This document shows, in pieces, positions 34,974 through 46,379 of a stretch of DNA of 64,000 nucleotides. Below the pieces are notes generated by a model that was not told the DNA's origin, searched no databases, and was given only the letters and a program-made list of their open reading frames with translations. The stretch comes from a bacterium (GTDB lineage Bacteria > Cyanobacteriota > Vampirovibrionia > Obscuribacterales > Obscuribacteraceae): assembly GCA_018062085.1 (NCBI GenBank), contig JAGOSY010000006.1:27463-91462 (forward strand). Reading direction: 5' to 3'. The stretch's first letter is position 1. Each line of letters begins with the position of its first letter. The position numbers and the translations under genes were made by a program.

Positions 34974-36680
34974 TCAGTCAGACTGTGCCAAGGCAACGCC
35001 GGCGTCTACTAGCACTTCAAGTTTTGTCTGAAAATGATTCTCAAAGAACGCTCTCTTCTCATTTAGAGCCCAAATCTCAGACTGACAGTGTCGGTTCTCG
35101 TGCAGATTGAGGAAGAGACTAAGGCTGCCAGTTTGCCCTTCTTTGCTAGAAGCACTTACAATTACACGAAGATCTTTAACCACTTGCTTGTGACTGCGGT
35201 CTAGAGCTTCAGCGATGCGAAGCAAGGAAGCTAAGTCGTAAACTATCTTTCGCCCTTCCAAATCATGGCTATACCAAGCTTCGTGAGTGACCTTAGGCTC
35301 TGAACCACGGTGGTAACGCGCAATACTGGCAATCAGCGCTACTTCTTCTTCCGAGTGCCCTAGCAGGCCAGCGTTTTTTATAAGATAGTAGGAATGTTTA
35401 TGGTGACCATTGCGCCCAATGAACATCCCGACATCGTGCAACATTGCGGCAGACCATAGGAGGTGACCAATGTCCTCCGGATAATTGTGCAGAATACCGC
35501 GCGTCTGAGTGAAAAGTAGCTGCGATAAATATGCTACTTGTTGAGCATGATCTAGCGTGCCTTGGTACTTCTCGAGAAGATTATGCACACTCTTTGAGCG
35601 CGGATCGCGATGAACAGTGAGGCCAGCTTCAAGCCAACCAGTCTGTAAGAATCGATCTACCACAACGCCTTCTCTCAGGGCCGCAGTACAGACAGCTACT
35701 TCATTTATACCCAGAGAGATCATCGACTCAAGCAAAACAATGGAACCAGCCAAAACCGTCTCATTGCGATCGCTGCTCACGCCCTTAGGTCTCTCGCCTC
35801 TTAAAGCCGCTGTTTCAAGGTAAGCCACGAGCTCTTTCAAGCGGTCAATGGTGATAGTCCAGCCATTTAATTCGGCATGAGGTGTGCCACAAGTCACTCT
35901 ATCTAACTTGGCTAAGGCTTGGATCGTGCCTGACGTACCAATTAATGTTTCAAACCCTCCACTATTGGCAATACCATTAGCAGATGGACGAAGAACTCCT
36001 CTAACTTCATCATGCAATTCGCGAATATATTCACGCGTAACCACACCACGCTTAAAGAAGCGCTGTGAAAGCCTGGCTGCGCCAAGTTTATAAGACTCAG
36101 CAAAATAAATTTGGCCGCGGTCACCGACGATTAGCTCAGTACTACCGCCGCCAATATCTACAATGCAAAATCGACCTTTCAATTTAGAACGAACTGAGCT
36201 AAGACTAGAAAGCACACCTAAATATATTAGCCTTGCTTCTTCTTTGCCGGAGACCATGCGAGCATCGATTTTAAGCTCTTGGCGAATGCGCCGCAGACAC
36301 TCTTCCCCATTTTTTGACTCACGCACGGCCGAAGTAGCAACAGCAACAATAGTGCTGGCACCCCTTTCTTTGGCTTTCTTGCTCATATCGCGCAAAATAC
36401 GAGCAGCCGCTCTCATCGCAGGCTCATCTATATAATGAGCGGTTAAGGAGCGACGAAAAAAGGGAACAGCTTCTTTAACCTTTGCCAAAACCTCAAAGTG
36501 ATCTTTGTCAGGGCTAGCCTGACAGACAATCATATGAAAAGAATTGGTACCCATATCTATAACGGCAATAACAGGGCCGCCTTTGACAGTTACCCAAGAG
36601 TTCTTGCGTTCGATTTGCCGATCCGAGCTAGAAGGATCGCGCCCCTCACCGGTCTTTGAAGAGTTTGGCTGCACAGTCAT
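34974..36680 (-). CDS. ppx: Ppx/GppA phosphatase with C-terminal HD-like domain
   Basis: An actin-like ASKHA fold with the first phosphate loop VIDMGTNSFHMIV, the second FCIVDIGGGSTELI and the conserved LIGTSGTIQAL, followed by an HD-type domain (about residues 410-500, AAMLHDVGMFIGRNGHHKH). The family hydrolyses polyphosphate or the pppGpp 5' phosphate; this cannot be told from sequence alone. At 568 residues it has the long form. The heme genes downstream are on the same strand and may be co-transcribed. Start ATG 36680 is normal. Confidence 0.85.
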   Translation of the reverse strand: MTVQPNSSKTGEGRDPSSSDRQIERKNSWVTVKGGPVIAVIDMGTNSFHMIVCQASPDKDHFEVLAKVKEAVPFFRRSLTAHYIDEPAMRAAARILRDMSKKAKERGASTIVAVATSAVRESKNGEECLRRIRQELKIDARMVSGKEEARLIYLGVLSSLSSVRSKLKGRFCIVDIGGGSTELIVGDRGQIYFAESYKLGAARLSQRFFKRGVVTREYIRELHDEVRGVLRPSANGIANSGGFETLIGTSGTIQALAKLDRVTCGTPHAELNGWTITIDRLKELVAYLETAALRGERPKGVSSDRNETVLAGSIVLLESMISLGINEVAVCTAALREGVVVDRFLQTGWLEAGLTVHRDPRSKSVHNLLEKYQGTLDHAQQVAYLSQLLFTQTRGILHNYPEDIGHLLWSAAMLHDVGMFIGRNGHHKHSYYLIKNAGLLGHSEEEVALIASIARYHRGSEPKVTHEAWYSHDLEGRKIVYDLASLLRIAEALDRSHKQVVKDLRVIVSASSKEGQTGSLSLFLNLHENRHCQSEIWALNEKRAFFENHFQTKLEVLVDAGVALAQSD

Positions 36681-36703
36681 AGATTAGTTATACACGCAAT
36701 TGT

Positions 36704-38233
36704 CTAAGTTGCAACTTGTGAATTCTCAAAGCAGCGATCTGCCATGAGTTTAAGAACACTGTCAGCGCATTTATAACCACTGGCAACGCAATCGGGCAAA
36801 CCCACTCCATGTAAATAAGCACCAACTAAGTGTAAGCCGGGGGTTAATGAGTTATTTTCAATTTCAGCAATCAATTTATCATGACCTACTTCACACTGCG
36901 GCATAGAATCGTCCCAGCGGTGTACAGCTTGGTATATAGGCTTACCACTCAGACCAATTAACCTAGTCAAGTCAGCCAGAGCCAGCTGAATTAAATGTTC
37001 GTCGCCATTCTCAAGCACAGCAAAGCCCTTTACCCCCCCCAGAAAAGCTCTGACAATAACCTTATCTTGTGGAGCGCGAGCGAATTTGATGCTAGCGAAA
37101 CTAAAGGCTACAAGAGACAAGTTATGCTCAATCATTTCAACTTCAGACACCACCGCACCAAAAGCCTTTAGCGGGTGAGCAATATCCTGGCGCTGGAAAA
37201 TGAAATTGCAAACAGCAGACGAAGCTGAAGTAATCTTGCCCAGCTGCCTGCTCAAAGGAGCATTTAAATCGGCAAGAAGGACACTAGCAACCTTTGGGGC
37301 GGTAGCCAATACGACTTGATCGCATTGCCATACCCCCGAAGAAGACGAGGGAGAAGACGAAGAAACAGTAAAGCGAGCAGATGCAGATGGATCGGCACTC
37401 TGGGTTATTGAACTTACAGTGGTGTTCAACTGCAAATCGATATTTTGCTTAGTCAAAGACTGCACTAGGCTATCGACGACAACCGCCATTCCTTGATCAT
37501 AACCAGCAAACAAACTGTAGCGTGCTCCACTTGCATCTACCTGGCAATTCGCCTCTGCTGCTGAGGCTTTGCGCTCTGCCCAGAGACCTCTTATAACACT
37601 ACCGGTGGTGCGTTCCATTTCCACAAAACGAGCAGCGACGTGAGCAGCGGATAATTTTTCTGCGTCGCCGACGTATACTCCCGCCACCATGGGTTGTGCC
37701 AATTTATCAAGAAGCTCTTGACCAAATCGCCTGCGCACAAAAGCAGCTAAACTCTCATCTTCACAATCTCTTTTAGGTGGCAAAATAAGATCAAGCGCGC
37801 TTCGCAATTTTCCCGACCAGCTGAGAACTGAGCTTTGAAAGAAGCTAGTCAATGTACTGGGCGCCAGCATGATAAATCCGGCTGGAAGCGGCACAAGCTT
37901 GCCCTTGCTAACAATTAGAGCACCGCGATTCTGCTGGTTAACTGCAATAATTCGAGATTCGATACCTAACTCTTTAGAGAGAGTCAGCATACCTGGCTTA
38001 TTAGTGATAAATGAATCAGGCCCGCTATCAACGATGCAATCGTCGACTAACTTCGTTTCTATTATTCCGCCCCAGCGTGGTCTATTTTCAAGCACAGTAA
38101 TATGCAAAAGACCGCGAGCAAATTGTTCAGACTGAGAAAGCTTGAAGGCACAAGTAAGACCACTGATGCCACCACCAATGATGACGATTTTCATCATTTC
38201 TTCATGGCTCTGCAGGCTATCCAGCTGTCCCAT
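36704..38233 (-). CDS. hemY: Protoporphyrinogen/coproporphyrinogen oxidase (FAD)
   Basis: The FAD-binding GGGISGL at the N-terminus, R-P-R-W-G-G, the acidic D-S-G-P-D-S-F box and the C-terminal GLHLVGAYLHGVGLPDC flavin motif identify HemY-type oxidases of the late heme pathway. They oxidise protoporphyrinogen IX or, in the coproporphyrin branch, coproporphyrinogen III. ATG 38233 opens the longest frame; the family usually begins at MKIVIIGG (Met13 or 14 here). HemE lies 13 bases upstream on the same strand, so the two enzymes form one unit. Confidence 0.85.
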   Translation of the reverse strand: MGQLDSLQSHEEMMKIVIIGGGISGLTCAFKLSQSEQFARGLLHITVLENRPRWGGIIETKLVDDCIVDSGPDSFITNKPGMLTLSKELGIESRIIAVNQQNRGALIVSKGKLVPLPAGFIMLAPSTLTSFFQSSVLSWSGKLRSALDLILPPKRDCEDESLAAFVRRRFGQELLDKLAQPMVAGVYVGDAEKLSAAHVAARFVEMERTTGSVIRGLWAERKASAAEANCQVDASGARYSLFAGYDQGMAVVVDSLVQSLTKQNIDLQLNTTVSSITQSADPSASARFTVSSSSPSSSSGVWQCDQVVLATAPKVASVLLADLNAPLSRQLGKITSASSAVCNFIFQRQDIAHPLKAFGAVVSEVEMIEHNLSLVAFSFASIKFARAPQDKVIVRAFLGGVKGFAVLENGDEHLIQLALADLTRLIGLSGKPIYQAVHRWDDSMPQCEVGHDKLIAEIENNSLTPGLHLVGAYLHGVGLPDCVASGYKCADSVLKLMADRCFENSQVAT

Positions 38234-38245
38234 TAGTAAACTCTC

Positions 38246-39283
38246 TTAGACTCGTGGCTTAGCCGACAACTCTCGCACCAAATCAACTAGATACTTAACA
38301 TTCTCAACTGGTGTATCTTTGCCAATGCCATGGCCTAAATTGAAAATGTGCCCTGGACGCCCACTAGCTTTGTTCAAAACTAGTTGAGTGCGTTCCTTTA
38401 TCAAAGTTCGATCAGCCAATAGCACTGTCGGATCTAGGTTGCCTTGCACGGCCTTATCGCCAATCATCTTCCAAGCTGCAGCCAAGTCCATGCGCCAATC
38501 TACACCAACTACCGTTGAGCCAGCCGACGATATTAGATCGAGCATGCCTCCAGTAGCAGTACCAAAGTGAATACTGGGAGCAGCATTTTCGAGAGCCGCG
38601 AATATTTTCTTTGAATAAGGCAGCACAAAGCTCTCGTAATCTTCACGACTGAGTGTTCCTACCCAACTATCAAACAACATCAAACAATGGGCGCCAGCTG
38701 CAACCTGAGCAAGTAAGTACGAGATGGTCACTTCAGTCAAAATAGACATGAGGTCGGCGAAAGCTTTGGGTTCACAGTACATAAAGGCTTTGGTTCTCTC
38801 AAAATTGCGCGACGAACCCCCTTCTATAAGATAGGAAGCAAGTGTAAAGGGAGCACCAGCAAAGCCAATAAGGGGCACCAGTGGCCGTTCTTTCACAAAC
38901 AGTTTGATTGACTGAAAAACATAGCCAAGACCTTCTTCTGTATCAAATAGAGTAAGCTTTTCGACATCAGCCGCTACTCTAATAGGATTATCAATCACCG
39001 GGCCATCACCTTGAGCGAAGCGCAGACCAGCGTTGAGGCACTGGAGCGGCAAAAGAATATCAGCAAAAATAATAGCCGCATCAACTTGCAGCATATCTAC
39101 TGCCATTGCCGTAACTTCTGCTGCCACTTGAGAATTGTGACATAGTTCAAGAAAGCTCATTTTTGAGCGAATCGCCCGGTACTCAGGTTGATAACGCCCA
39201 GCCTGGCGCATAAGCCAAACCGGAGTGCGCTCAACTTGCTCTCGTCGCAGGGCACGCATGAAGATATTGTTCGGGAGGTTCAC
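38246..39283 (-). CDS. hemE: Uroporphyrinogen decarboxylase
   Basis: A clear HemE: substrate-binding R-Q-A-G-R-Y-Q-P-E-Y near the N-terminus, YLIEGGSSR, FDSWVGTL in the middle and FNLGHGI at the C-terminus, with the usual 345 residues. It removes four carboxyls from uroporphyrinogen III to give coproporphyrinogen III. The start is GTG 39283, inside GTGAAGTGAAGTGAAC; the second ATG (39259) would lose conserved residues. HemE and HemY sit together; earlier pathway genes are not in the window. Confidence 0.9.
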   Translation of the reverse strand: MNLPNNIFMRALRREQVERTPVWLMRQAGRYQPEYRAIRSKMSFLELCHNSQVAAEVTAMAVDMLQVDAAIIFADILLPLQCLNAGLRFAQGDGPVIDNPIRVAADVEKLTLFDTEEGLGYVFQSIKLFVKERPLVPLIGFAGAPFTLASYLIEGGSSRNFERTKAFMYCEPKAFADLMSILTEVTISYLLAQVAAGAHCLMLFDSWVGTLSREDYESFVLPYSKKIFAALENAAPSIHFGTATGGMLDLISSAGSTVVGVDWRMDLAAAWKMIGDKAVQGNLDPTVLLADRTLIKERTQLVLNKASGRPGHIFNLGHGIGKDTPVENVKYLVDLVRELSAKPRV

Positions 39284-39338
39284 TTCACTTCACAGCAACT
39301 AGTAATAGACTAAATAGTATCATTTATAGATCTAAGAT

Positions 39339-40607
39339 TTATTGAGCCCGAAGAGCAAACAAACGCTCTAGTACATCAGCAACGACTTGATCGGGGGTTG
39401 ACGCACCGGAAGTGACACCAACCGTAACAGGTCTTGTTGTTGGGAAAAACATCTCTTTGCTTTCTTGCTCGCCACTTTCAGTCATATATCTAATAACATT
39501 GCCCGGACCAACACAGTCTGGGCCATCTATATGGTAAGAAGGCAGGCCTCTTCTATGAGCGATTTCTTGCAAATGACCGGTGTTTGACGAATTAAATCCA
39601 CCAATCACAAGCATCAAATCTAATTTCTCTTCTACCAAATTGAGCATGGCATCTTGGCGCTCTTGGGTGGCATCACAAATTGTGTCACCAGGGCTGAGGA
39701 AGTGCTGATCAATCTCTTTAGGACCATACTTAACCAACATAGTTTTTTCAAAAAGTTTGCCGATTTGCTCGGTTTCACCTTTAAACATAGTAGTTTGATT
39801 GGCCACCCCAATTTTCACCAAATTGACATCGGGGTCAAAGTCTCTAGACATAGCAGTTTCGAAGCGCACAAAGAATTCTTCTTTGCCCCCACCATTGAGA
39901 ATGTAATTGCTCACCCATTCTGCCTGCGCTAAATTTTGTACAATTAAATAGGTGCCAGCACGCGATGCGGTGGCAACGGTCTCTTCGTGATTAGGCTTAC
40001 CATGAATAATGGCAGTAAAATCTTTTTTGTCGTAATTGACCACACGATTCCACACCCGTGAAACCCATGGGCAAGTGGTATCAACTATTTCGCACTGGCG
40101 CTCTTCCAGCAATTTCAACTCTTCAATAGAGGCACCAAAGGCTGGCAAGATGACGACATCGCCCTTATCAATTCTGTCGATATCTTTAGTACCATCTTCA
40201 GCAGTCTGCAAAAACTCAATTCCCATTTGGCGCAAATTCTGATTAACAATAGGATTATGAATAATCTCATTAGTAATCCAAATTCTTCTATCCGGAAAAT
40301 GCTGTCGAGCCTGATAAGCCATTGAAACGGCCCGATCGACACCCCAGCAAAATCCAAAAGCCTCAGCTAGTCTTATAGTGACACCATTAACTGTCATAAC
40401 GTTGCCACTGGCTCTTAGCTTAGCGATTAGATCTGACTCGTAAACCTTTTTCAGTTCAACTTCCACCACATCTTTCAAGCCGAAGCCTTTACGATGATAA
40501 TGAGTAACAGGCTGGTTAGTAGCCTGATTATTAGACTCTTCATTAGAATAATTAGTTGATTCGTCGTTCTTGGTCATACTCTTATTTTGATCACAAAAGG
40601 CATACAT
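39339..40607 (-). CDS. ispH: 4-hydroxy-3-methylbut-2-enyl diphosphate reductase
   Basis: The final step of the MEP pathway to IPP and DMAPP. The three iron-sulfur cysteines are visible in [22 protein letters not shown] and [11 protein letters not shown]. At about 420 residues it belongs to the longer class typical of cyanobacteria and plants, against about 310 in most bacteria; the N-terminal extension is basic/Asn-rich. ATG 40607 could be replaced by Met11. It is the first gene of the hem run on this strand, 55 bases before hemE. Confidence 0.9.
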   Translation of the reverse strand: MYAFCDQNKSMTKNDESTNYSNEESNNQATNQPVTHYHRKGFGLKDVVEVELKKVYESDLIAKLRASGNVMTVNGVTIRLAEAFGFCWGVDRAVSMAYQARQHFPDRRIWITNEIIHNPIVNQNLRQMGIEFLQTAEDGTKDIDRIDKGDVVILPAFGASIEELKLLEERQCEIVDTTCPWVSRVWNRVVNYDKKDFTAIIHGKPNHEETVATASRAGTYLIVQNLAQAEWVSNYILNGGGKEEFFVRFETAMSRDFDPDVNLVKIGVANQTTMFKGETEQIGKLFEKTMLVKYGPKEIDQHFLSPGDTICDATQERQDAMLNLVEEKLDLMLVIGGFNSSNTGHLQEIAHRRGLPSYHIDGPDCVGPGNVIRYMTESGEQESKEMFFPTTRPVTVGVTSGASTPDQVVADVLERLFALRAQ

Positions 40608-40739
40608 TAGATATAGAAAGTTTCGCTTGGCAGCAAGATCTACTCTGAGAATACCAAGAGCCTACCCAGAGACTACAAGGATCTTACAGGACTGGCCATT
40701 CTTTAAACAGTTGCAATGCTATTATGAGCCACTATTGTC

Positions 40740-40804
40740 GATAGAAAGTTTCGGTTGATGGTCTCAATTGAAAGTATCAGTTGAAAGTCTTTGTTGAATG
40801 ACGA
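40740..40804. repeat. Five degenerate 13-bp direct repeats upstream of a small exported protein
   Basis: Units start at 40740, 40753, 40766, 40779 and 40792 and share a G-G-T-T-G-A-A-A-G-T-n-T-C pattern; the TTGA core recurs at exactly 13-base intervals. The array ends about 30 bases before the GTG at 40836. A further exact match to the first unit core (ATAGAAAGTTTCG) is at 40613-40625. Repeated protein-binding sites or a duplicated leader are possible. Confidence 0.5.
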
Positions 40805-40835
40805 ATGTAACCAATTCTGGAGTGGAGGAAAGTAA

Positions 40836-41246
40836 GTGAAGAGTTTTAAAGTACGCGCTGTCAAACTAGCACTTTTAGCTGTGTTCGCTAGCGTTTGTGG
40901 TGCCAATCCTGCCATGGCTGATGAGGCCAAATCAATGGCCAAAGCTGCTGTACTGCTCCCAGTAAGAGCAGCCAGTGTTGCCTCCGGCCTTGCCGTTGGC
41001 ATTCCTGTTGCAATCGTTCGTCGCGCTTCCAATCGTTGTATCGAATTCAGCGGCAGCTTCGCTGACAACATCGGTGGCAAAGAGCACATTCCTCCTATGA
41101 TGATGGGCGCAGTTCTAGGCATGCCTTTCGGCTTGATTGTGGGAACTGGCGAAGGCTGCTACTACGGCGGCAAAAACGCCTTCAGCAACTGTGTTGAAAA
41201 ACCTTTCAGCAAAGCTTCCTTCAGCTTAGATACCGAACTCGAATAG
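40836..41246 (+). CDS. Small exported protein, unknown function
   Basis: A 136-residue protein with a signal peptide (cleavage about NPAMA-DE), then a mostly non-polar stretch rich in Ala, Val, Gly and Pro (AKAAVLLPVRAASVASGLAVG and MMMGAVLGMPFGLIVGTG) and Cys near the end. It may insert in a membrane or bind it. I do not know the family. Start is GTG with GGAGGAAAG well placed. It has its own promoter region with repeats and its own terminator, so it is a monocistronic gene. Confidence 0.75.
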   Translation: MKSFKVRAVKLALLAVFASVCGANPAMADEAKSMAKAAVLLPVRAASVASGLAVGIPVAIVRRASNRCIEFSGSFADNIGGKEHIPPMMMGAVLGMPFGLIVGTGEGCYYGGKNAFSNCVEKPFSKASFSLDTELE

Positions 41247-41268
41247 ATTAAAAGCTAATTCAAGAACG

Positions 41269-41300
41269 AAGAGACACTGCTTAACAGTGTCTCTTTTTTT
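41269..41300 (+). terminator. Intrinsic terminator
   Basis: An 11-base arm (41269-41279) pairs perfectly with 41285-41295 around a 5-base loop, followed by a T run to 41300. It ends the small exported protein gene. Confidence 0.9.
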
Positions 41301-41455
41301 CACTGTTTATCAGTAGCGCAAACTTGACAACCGCACCCCTGTTTTGATTTAGGCAAAGGTTTGGCATAGTAATTGTGGGTATATGAATCTGGGAGTTAGT
41401 CTGAGTAACCCCGATTTCACACGAATCGGCAAAAACTTGGCTAGGAAAGGTGAGG

Positions 41456-44400
41456 ATGATGAAAAGTATTGAGAGGGAGAAGGTTCTAAGGCTTAACTGT
41501 CCTGGCTTTGGGGAAGAATCGCACCTCAATTTGGGCCGGGCTAAATCTCTCGACAATTACCAAGTAATCATTGCCAATCCTGTCAGCTTGCTTCATCTAT
41601 TTGACAAGGGTCCAGAACCAACTAGAAGGATAAACCAGCTTCTTGAAGAAGGTGTAAACCAACTTAACGTTCCAGATGACGCTTTAATCCAAGAACTAAT
41701 AAATGAGTCGGATGCCCGGTTGGAAGAATTAATTCCTTTCCTGTCGCAGGGAGGTCTATTAATCTATTTCTTGTGTAGACCATTTGTCTTAGCCGGCCCC
41801 AGCATATCTGTCGACAATTATGACTGGCTTTCTGTCTATGCCCCAGCAAGCAAGAGCCCCGACGGCACTGGCAGCAGACAAATGAGCGCCTTAAGCCATG
41901 GTCGCGTGATCGAGACCACTGATGAAGGCAATACTTCAGAAGTGGTTGAATATCTAGGACAATCAGGTGTTGAATGGAACACCATTATTCGCACTGATTT
42001 CCTCTCGTCAAATTATTCAGTATTAGCCACAGCTGCTCAAAAGAAATGTATTGCAGCGCAATTTTGGGCTGGTGACAACGGAGGGAAAGTAATTTTCTTG
42101 CCCGCACCTTATTCGCCAGACTTCGATCGTGTACTCATGGTTTGCGTCAATAAATGGTATCAAGAAGCAATCAATAAAGGCTTCATCAAAGATGACACTG
42201 TCGCTGCTCAATCTGCCCCAGTCGAAGCCATACTCAATTCTGAAAAGGTTCCTAACCATACTATGGACGAAGCGCGCTTAGAAGAAATCATGGCAAATTT
42301 AGCTGCCAATCATCAGAAGAAGACGGAAGAGGCAGCAGAACTAGTAGCCAGCCCCGCAAGCGAGCTAGCTAAGGCAAACCCAGCACCCAAGCAGCCACCA
42401 AAGGGCGCGCTAAAAGGACTATTCTCATCAGATGCCCTCGACCCCTTTGATGACGACGAAGAATTTTCTAGCGCTGCCGTTCTCAATACACCAGCAACGG
42501 CTCCTGCACCGGCGGCTCTAACCGCTGAAGAAATACTCAATTCAGTCTCAGTCGAGGCTAGCAGGCAAACACCTGAAGCCTTCCAGGAGATGGAAGCAAT
42601 TGAACTAAGCACCGACGTTACTTCTGAAGCGGTAACGCCAGCTGTACAAGTTCAAACAGCCACTCCTGAAGTGGCAATGGTAAACAATTTTGAACTAAAG
42701 AAAGCCACGGCTGAAATGGATCTTTCACAATTTGCCGAAACAGCCAGACAACTGGTTGAACAAGCCAATCAAATTGAAACGGCAACAAGAGATCCTAACT
42801 CGGCAAGCGCAGCAAATCCGAAGCAGCGCATCTCTGACATTCTCAAGGGTCTTGAATTTGGTGCCGCGGACGACAATGACTTCCTAGAACCCAATCCTGC
42901 TGAAATCACTGACGTAGCTTCAACACCTGTAAGTCAGTCGCATTATGTAGCGACCTCTGAACAAGCTAATTCAGAGGCCTCTCGACTGATGGAATCGCTA
43001 GAGGCCGGAGCCTTAGGAGCTGAATTAGGAGACATACACAAGCCACCTGCAACGGCAGTCAAAAGCGCCCTTACTCCAGCCGAAATTGAAAGAGCAGAAA
43101 TTGAGGCAGCCTCGCGCGATTTAGACTCAGTTCTCAGGCCCGGTGCTGAAGGCAGCGAGAAGAACTGGCTCGATACTGGCCGGTATCTTATAACTGACGA
43201 GAAGCAGCCTGAAGCCGCTCAAGCCTCAGCCATCAACACTGCTGAAGAAAGTGCCCAAAAAGCCCTTGCAGAACAAGCCGCGAAAGAATTGGAGCGATTG
43301 GAAGCTGAGCGTGCCAGCAAGACTATGGAAGAATTCCGCCAAACTTTTGAGTTCCTAACTGAAGAAGATCCTGCAGCCCGTGAATACCAGCCTGAATCAA
43401 TTTTACCTGATGATAATAGAAAGGTAGAACCAGAGCCGCAGCCCATTGCCTCAGCGCCAACCGTTGAGAGAGGCGCACCAGTAGCTCCAAACCTACCAGA
43501 ACCAGAGATATTCATGGGCGCCCCTAAAGCACCTGTCGTCACCGTCGATGAGGCTACCCCCTCTACCCTCCGCTCACTCGTAGATACCTTTGGAGCGCCT
43601 AGACTAGATTCTCCAGTCAGCGCCGATAAGCCGGCCCAAGAAACACCAACTGCAAAAGATGAACTGAAGATTGCTAGCCTTACAACACCAGTTGCCGCCC
43701 AAGAGGAGCCCATGAACACATCTTTTACTTCATTTGAAGAAGAGCAAACACAAGCAGCTAGAGATCTAGCAGAAATTACTCGACTAGCAAAAGCAATCGA
43801 TCTACCGGTACCTACACCACAAGACACGCCCAACACCGCGAGCCAGACAGTGCATGCCGCAGCTGTAGATGCTCCGCCGCTAGTAACTCCTGCGCCTGTT
43901 GCTGTTACTGCGCCTAGCCATTTACCAGAAGTGACACCGCCAATGCCTCTTGCTACTCAACCAGTAGAATTATTGCCAGCAGCCGCAGAAATTCCGGCAG
44001 CGGCGACCGCGGAACCACCTGCAGCCCCGCCAATCCAGGCACAAATAGCAGATCAGCAACCAGTTCCGGCTCCAGTTCCAGCACCAGTTCCAGCACCAGT
44101 TCCAGAATCAGTGCAGCCTCCTGCCGCAACAGAACCGCCAAGCAGCACGCCTAAACTTAACCAACCAGTCCCTCCTGTTCTAGCTTCACCAAGTGCACCT
44201 CTTGCCGTCCCGCTGTCGGCAAGCACCAATGGCGATGGCAACCACAAAACAGAAAATTTGCCATCTCACCCTGAGCCTCAGGCACACTCTGAGCAAGCGC
44301 CCCTATCAGCTGATCAGATGTCGACACCTACACCGCCAAAGGAACTTATAAAGAAGATGGAAGAAATGACAAAGACGGCTCCTTCTACCTGGTGCGAGGA

Positions 44401-45028
44401 ATTCTCTTTCCCCTTCATCGATTTGCTCAAAAATGAACATAACCAGATGGCCGAGCAAATTAAACAGATGCAAGCCAGACTGAGTTCGGTAGAAGCAAGA
44501 ATTAGCGCAGTTGAAACTCTCAAACTGATATTGTTGACTGGCGAAAACGTTGCCCTTATGAGCAGTACTCAAGATGTATTGAGCCGCCTTGGTTGGCAAG
44601 TACAACAGTCTAGAAGCAATATCAATGAATTGTGGCTATCACGAGGCGATCAAGTCGAAGCGATCGCCAGAGTAGTGCACAGCCCAGGTGGTGCCAACAG
44701 AACAGAAGTTGCTCAACTGGCTGAATCTGTGATTGCTTTCTGGGATGAATACGAGACAGAACCTAAGGGAATCTTGATTGCTCAGACCTGGTCATCTAAG
44801 CATCCGTCAGAACGCTCCGAACCAGATTTCAGCCCAGCTCTGCAAGAATTCGCCAGCAAGAAACACCTGAGTTTAATGTCTACGATGCAACTACTTTCTA
44901 TGTACAAAGACATAGAATTAAATACGATGCCTGTGGATGAAATGCGCAAGCGCATGATCGACACCAGCGGCAGACTACTTGGCTTCCCGCTTGATAGCAA
45001 TGTTGCGCAAGCGGCTGTTGGTCGATAA
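41456..45028 (+). CDS. Large low-complexity protein with conserved ends, unknown function
   Basis: About 1190 residues in three parts: a folded N-terminal domain (about 1-245, with IIANPVSLLHLF), a long Ala/Pro/Glu-rich disordered middle (about 260-960) and a folded C-terminal domain (about 960-1190) preceded by a coiled coil. The C-terminal domain resembles restriction-endonuclease-like folds (LLTGENVALMSSTQDVLSRLGW, then KGILIAQTWSSKH), but the expected Glu-x-Lys strand reads IARVVHS, so it would be inactive. The GTG at 41450 is also possible; ATG 41456 fits AGGAAAGG better. It is followed 58 bases later by the receiver-like gene. Confidence 0.7.
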   Translation: MMKSIEREKVLRLNCPGFGEESHLNLGRAKSLDNYQVIIANPVSLLHLFDKGPEPTRRINQLLEEGVNQLNVPDDALIQELINESDARLEELIPFLSQGGLLIYFLCRPFVLAGPSISVDNYDWLSVYAPASKSPDGTGSRQMSALSHGRVIETTDEGNTSEVVEYLGQSGVEWNTIIRTDFLSSNYSVLATAAQKKCIAAQFWAGDNGGKVIFLPAPYSPDFDRVLMVCVNKWYQEAINKGFIKDDTVAAQSAPVEAILNSEKVPNHTMDEARLEEIMANLAANHQKKTEEAAELVASPASELAKANPAPKQPPKGALKGLFSSDALDPFDDDEEFSSAAVLNTPATAPAPAALTAEEILNSVSVEASRQTPEAFQEMEAIELSTDVTSEAVTPAVQVQTATPEVAMVNNFELKKATAEMDLSQFAETARQLVEQANQIETATRDPNSASAANPKQRISDILKGLEFGAADDNDFLEPNPAEITDVASTPVSQSHYVATSEQANSEASRLMESLEAGALGAELGDIHKPPATAVKSALTPAEIERAEIEAASRDLDSVLRPGAEGSEKNWLDTGRYLITDEKQPEAAQASAINTAEESAQKALAEQAAKELERLEAERASKTMEEFRQTFEFLTEEDPAAREYQPESILPDDNRKVEPEPQPIASAPTVERGAPVAPNLPEPEIFMGAPKAPVVTVDEATPSTLRSLVDTFGAPRLDSPVSADKPAQETPTAKDELKIASLTTPVAAQEEPMNTSFTSFEEEQTQAARDLAEITRLAKAIDLPVPTPQDTPNTASQTVHAAAVDAPPLVTPAPVAVTAPSHLPEVTPPMPLATQPVELLPAAAEIPAAATAEPPAAPPIQAQIADQQPVPAPVPAPVPAPVPESVQPPAATEPPSSTPKLNQPVPPVLASPSAPLAVPLSASTNGDGNHKTENLPSHPEPQAHSEQAPLSADQMSTPTPPKELIKKMEEMTKTAPSTWCEEFSFPFIDLLKNEHNQMAEQIKQMQARLSSVEARISAVETLKLILLTGENVALMSSTQDVLSRLGWQVQQSRSNINELWLSRGDQVEAIARVVHSPGGANRTEVAQLAESVIAFWDEYETEPKGILIAQTWSSKHPSERSEPDFSPALQEFASKKHLSLMSTMQLLSMYKDIELNTMPVDEMRKRMIDTSGRLLGFPLDSNVAQAAVGR

Positions 45029-45086
45029 AAAGTGCGTTAGATAAGGTGTAAACTATGGGCACTATTTCTCTGAAAGGACTTCAAAC

Positions 45087-46375
<1,289 letters not shown>

Positions 46376-46379
<4 letters not shown>

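Noticed and set aside
43219..43836. 205-codon frame on the minus strand
   Set aside because: Lies antisense within the 1190-residue gene; composition mirrors that gene and there is no start signal.
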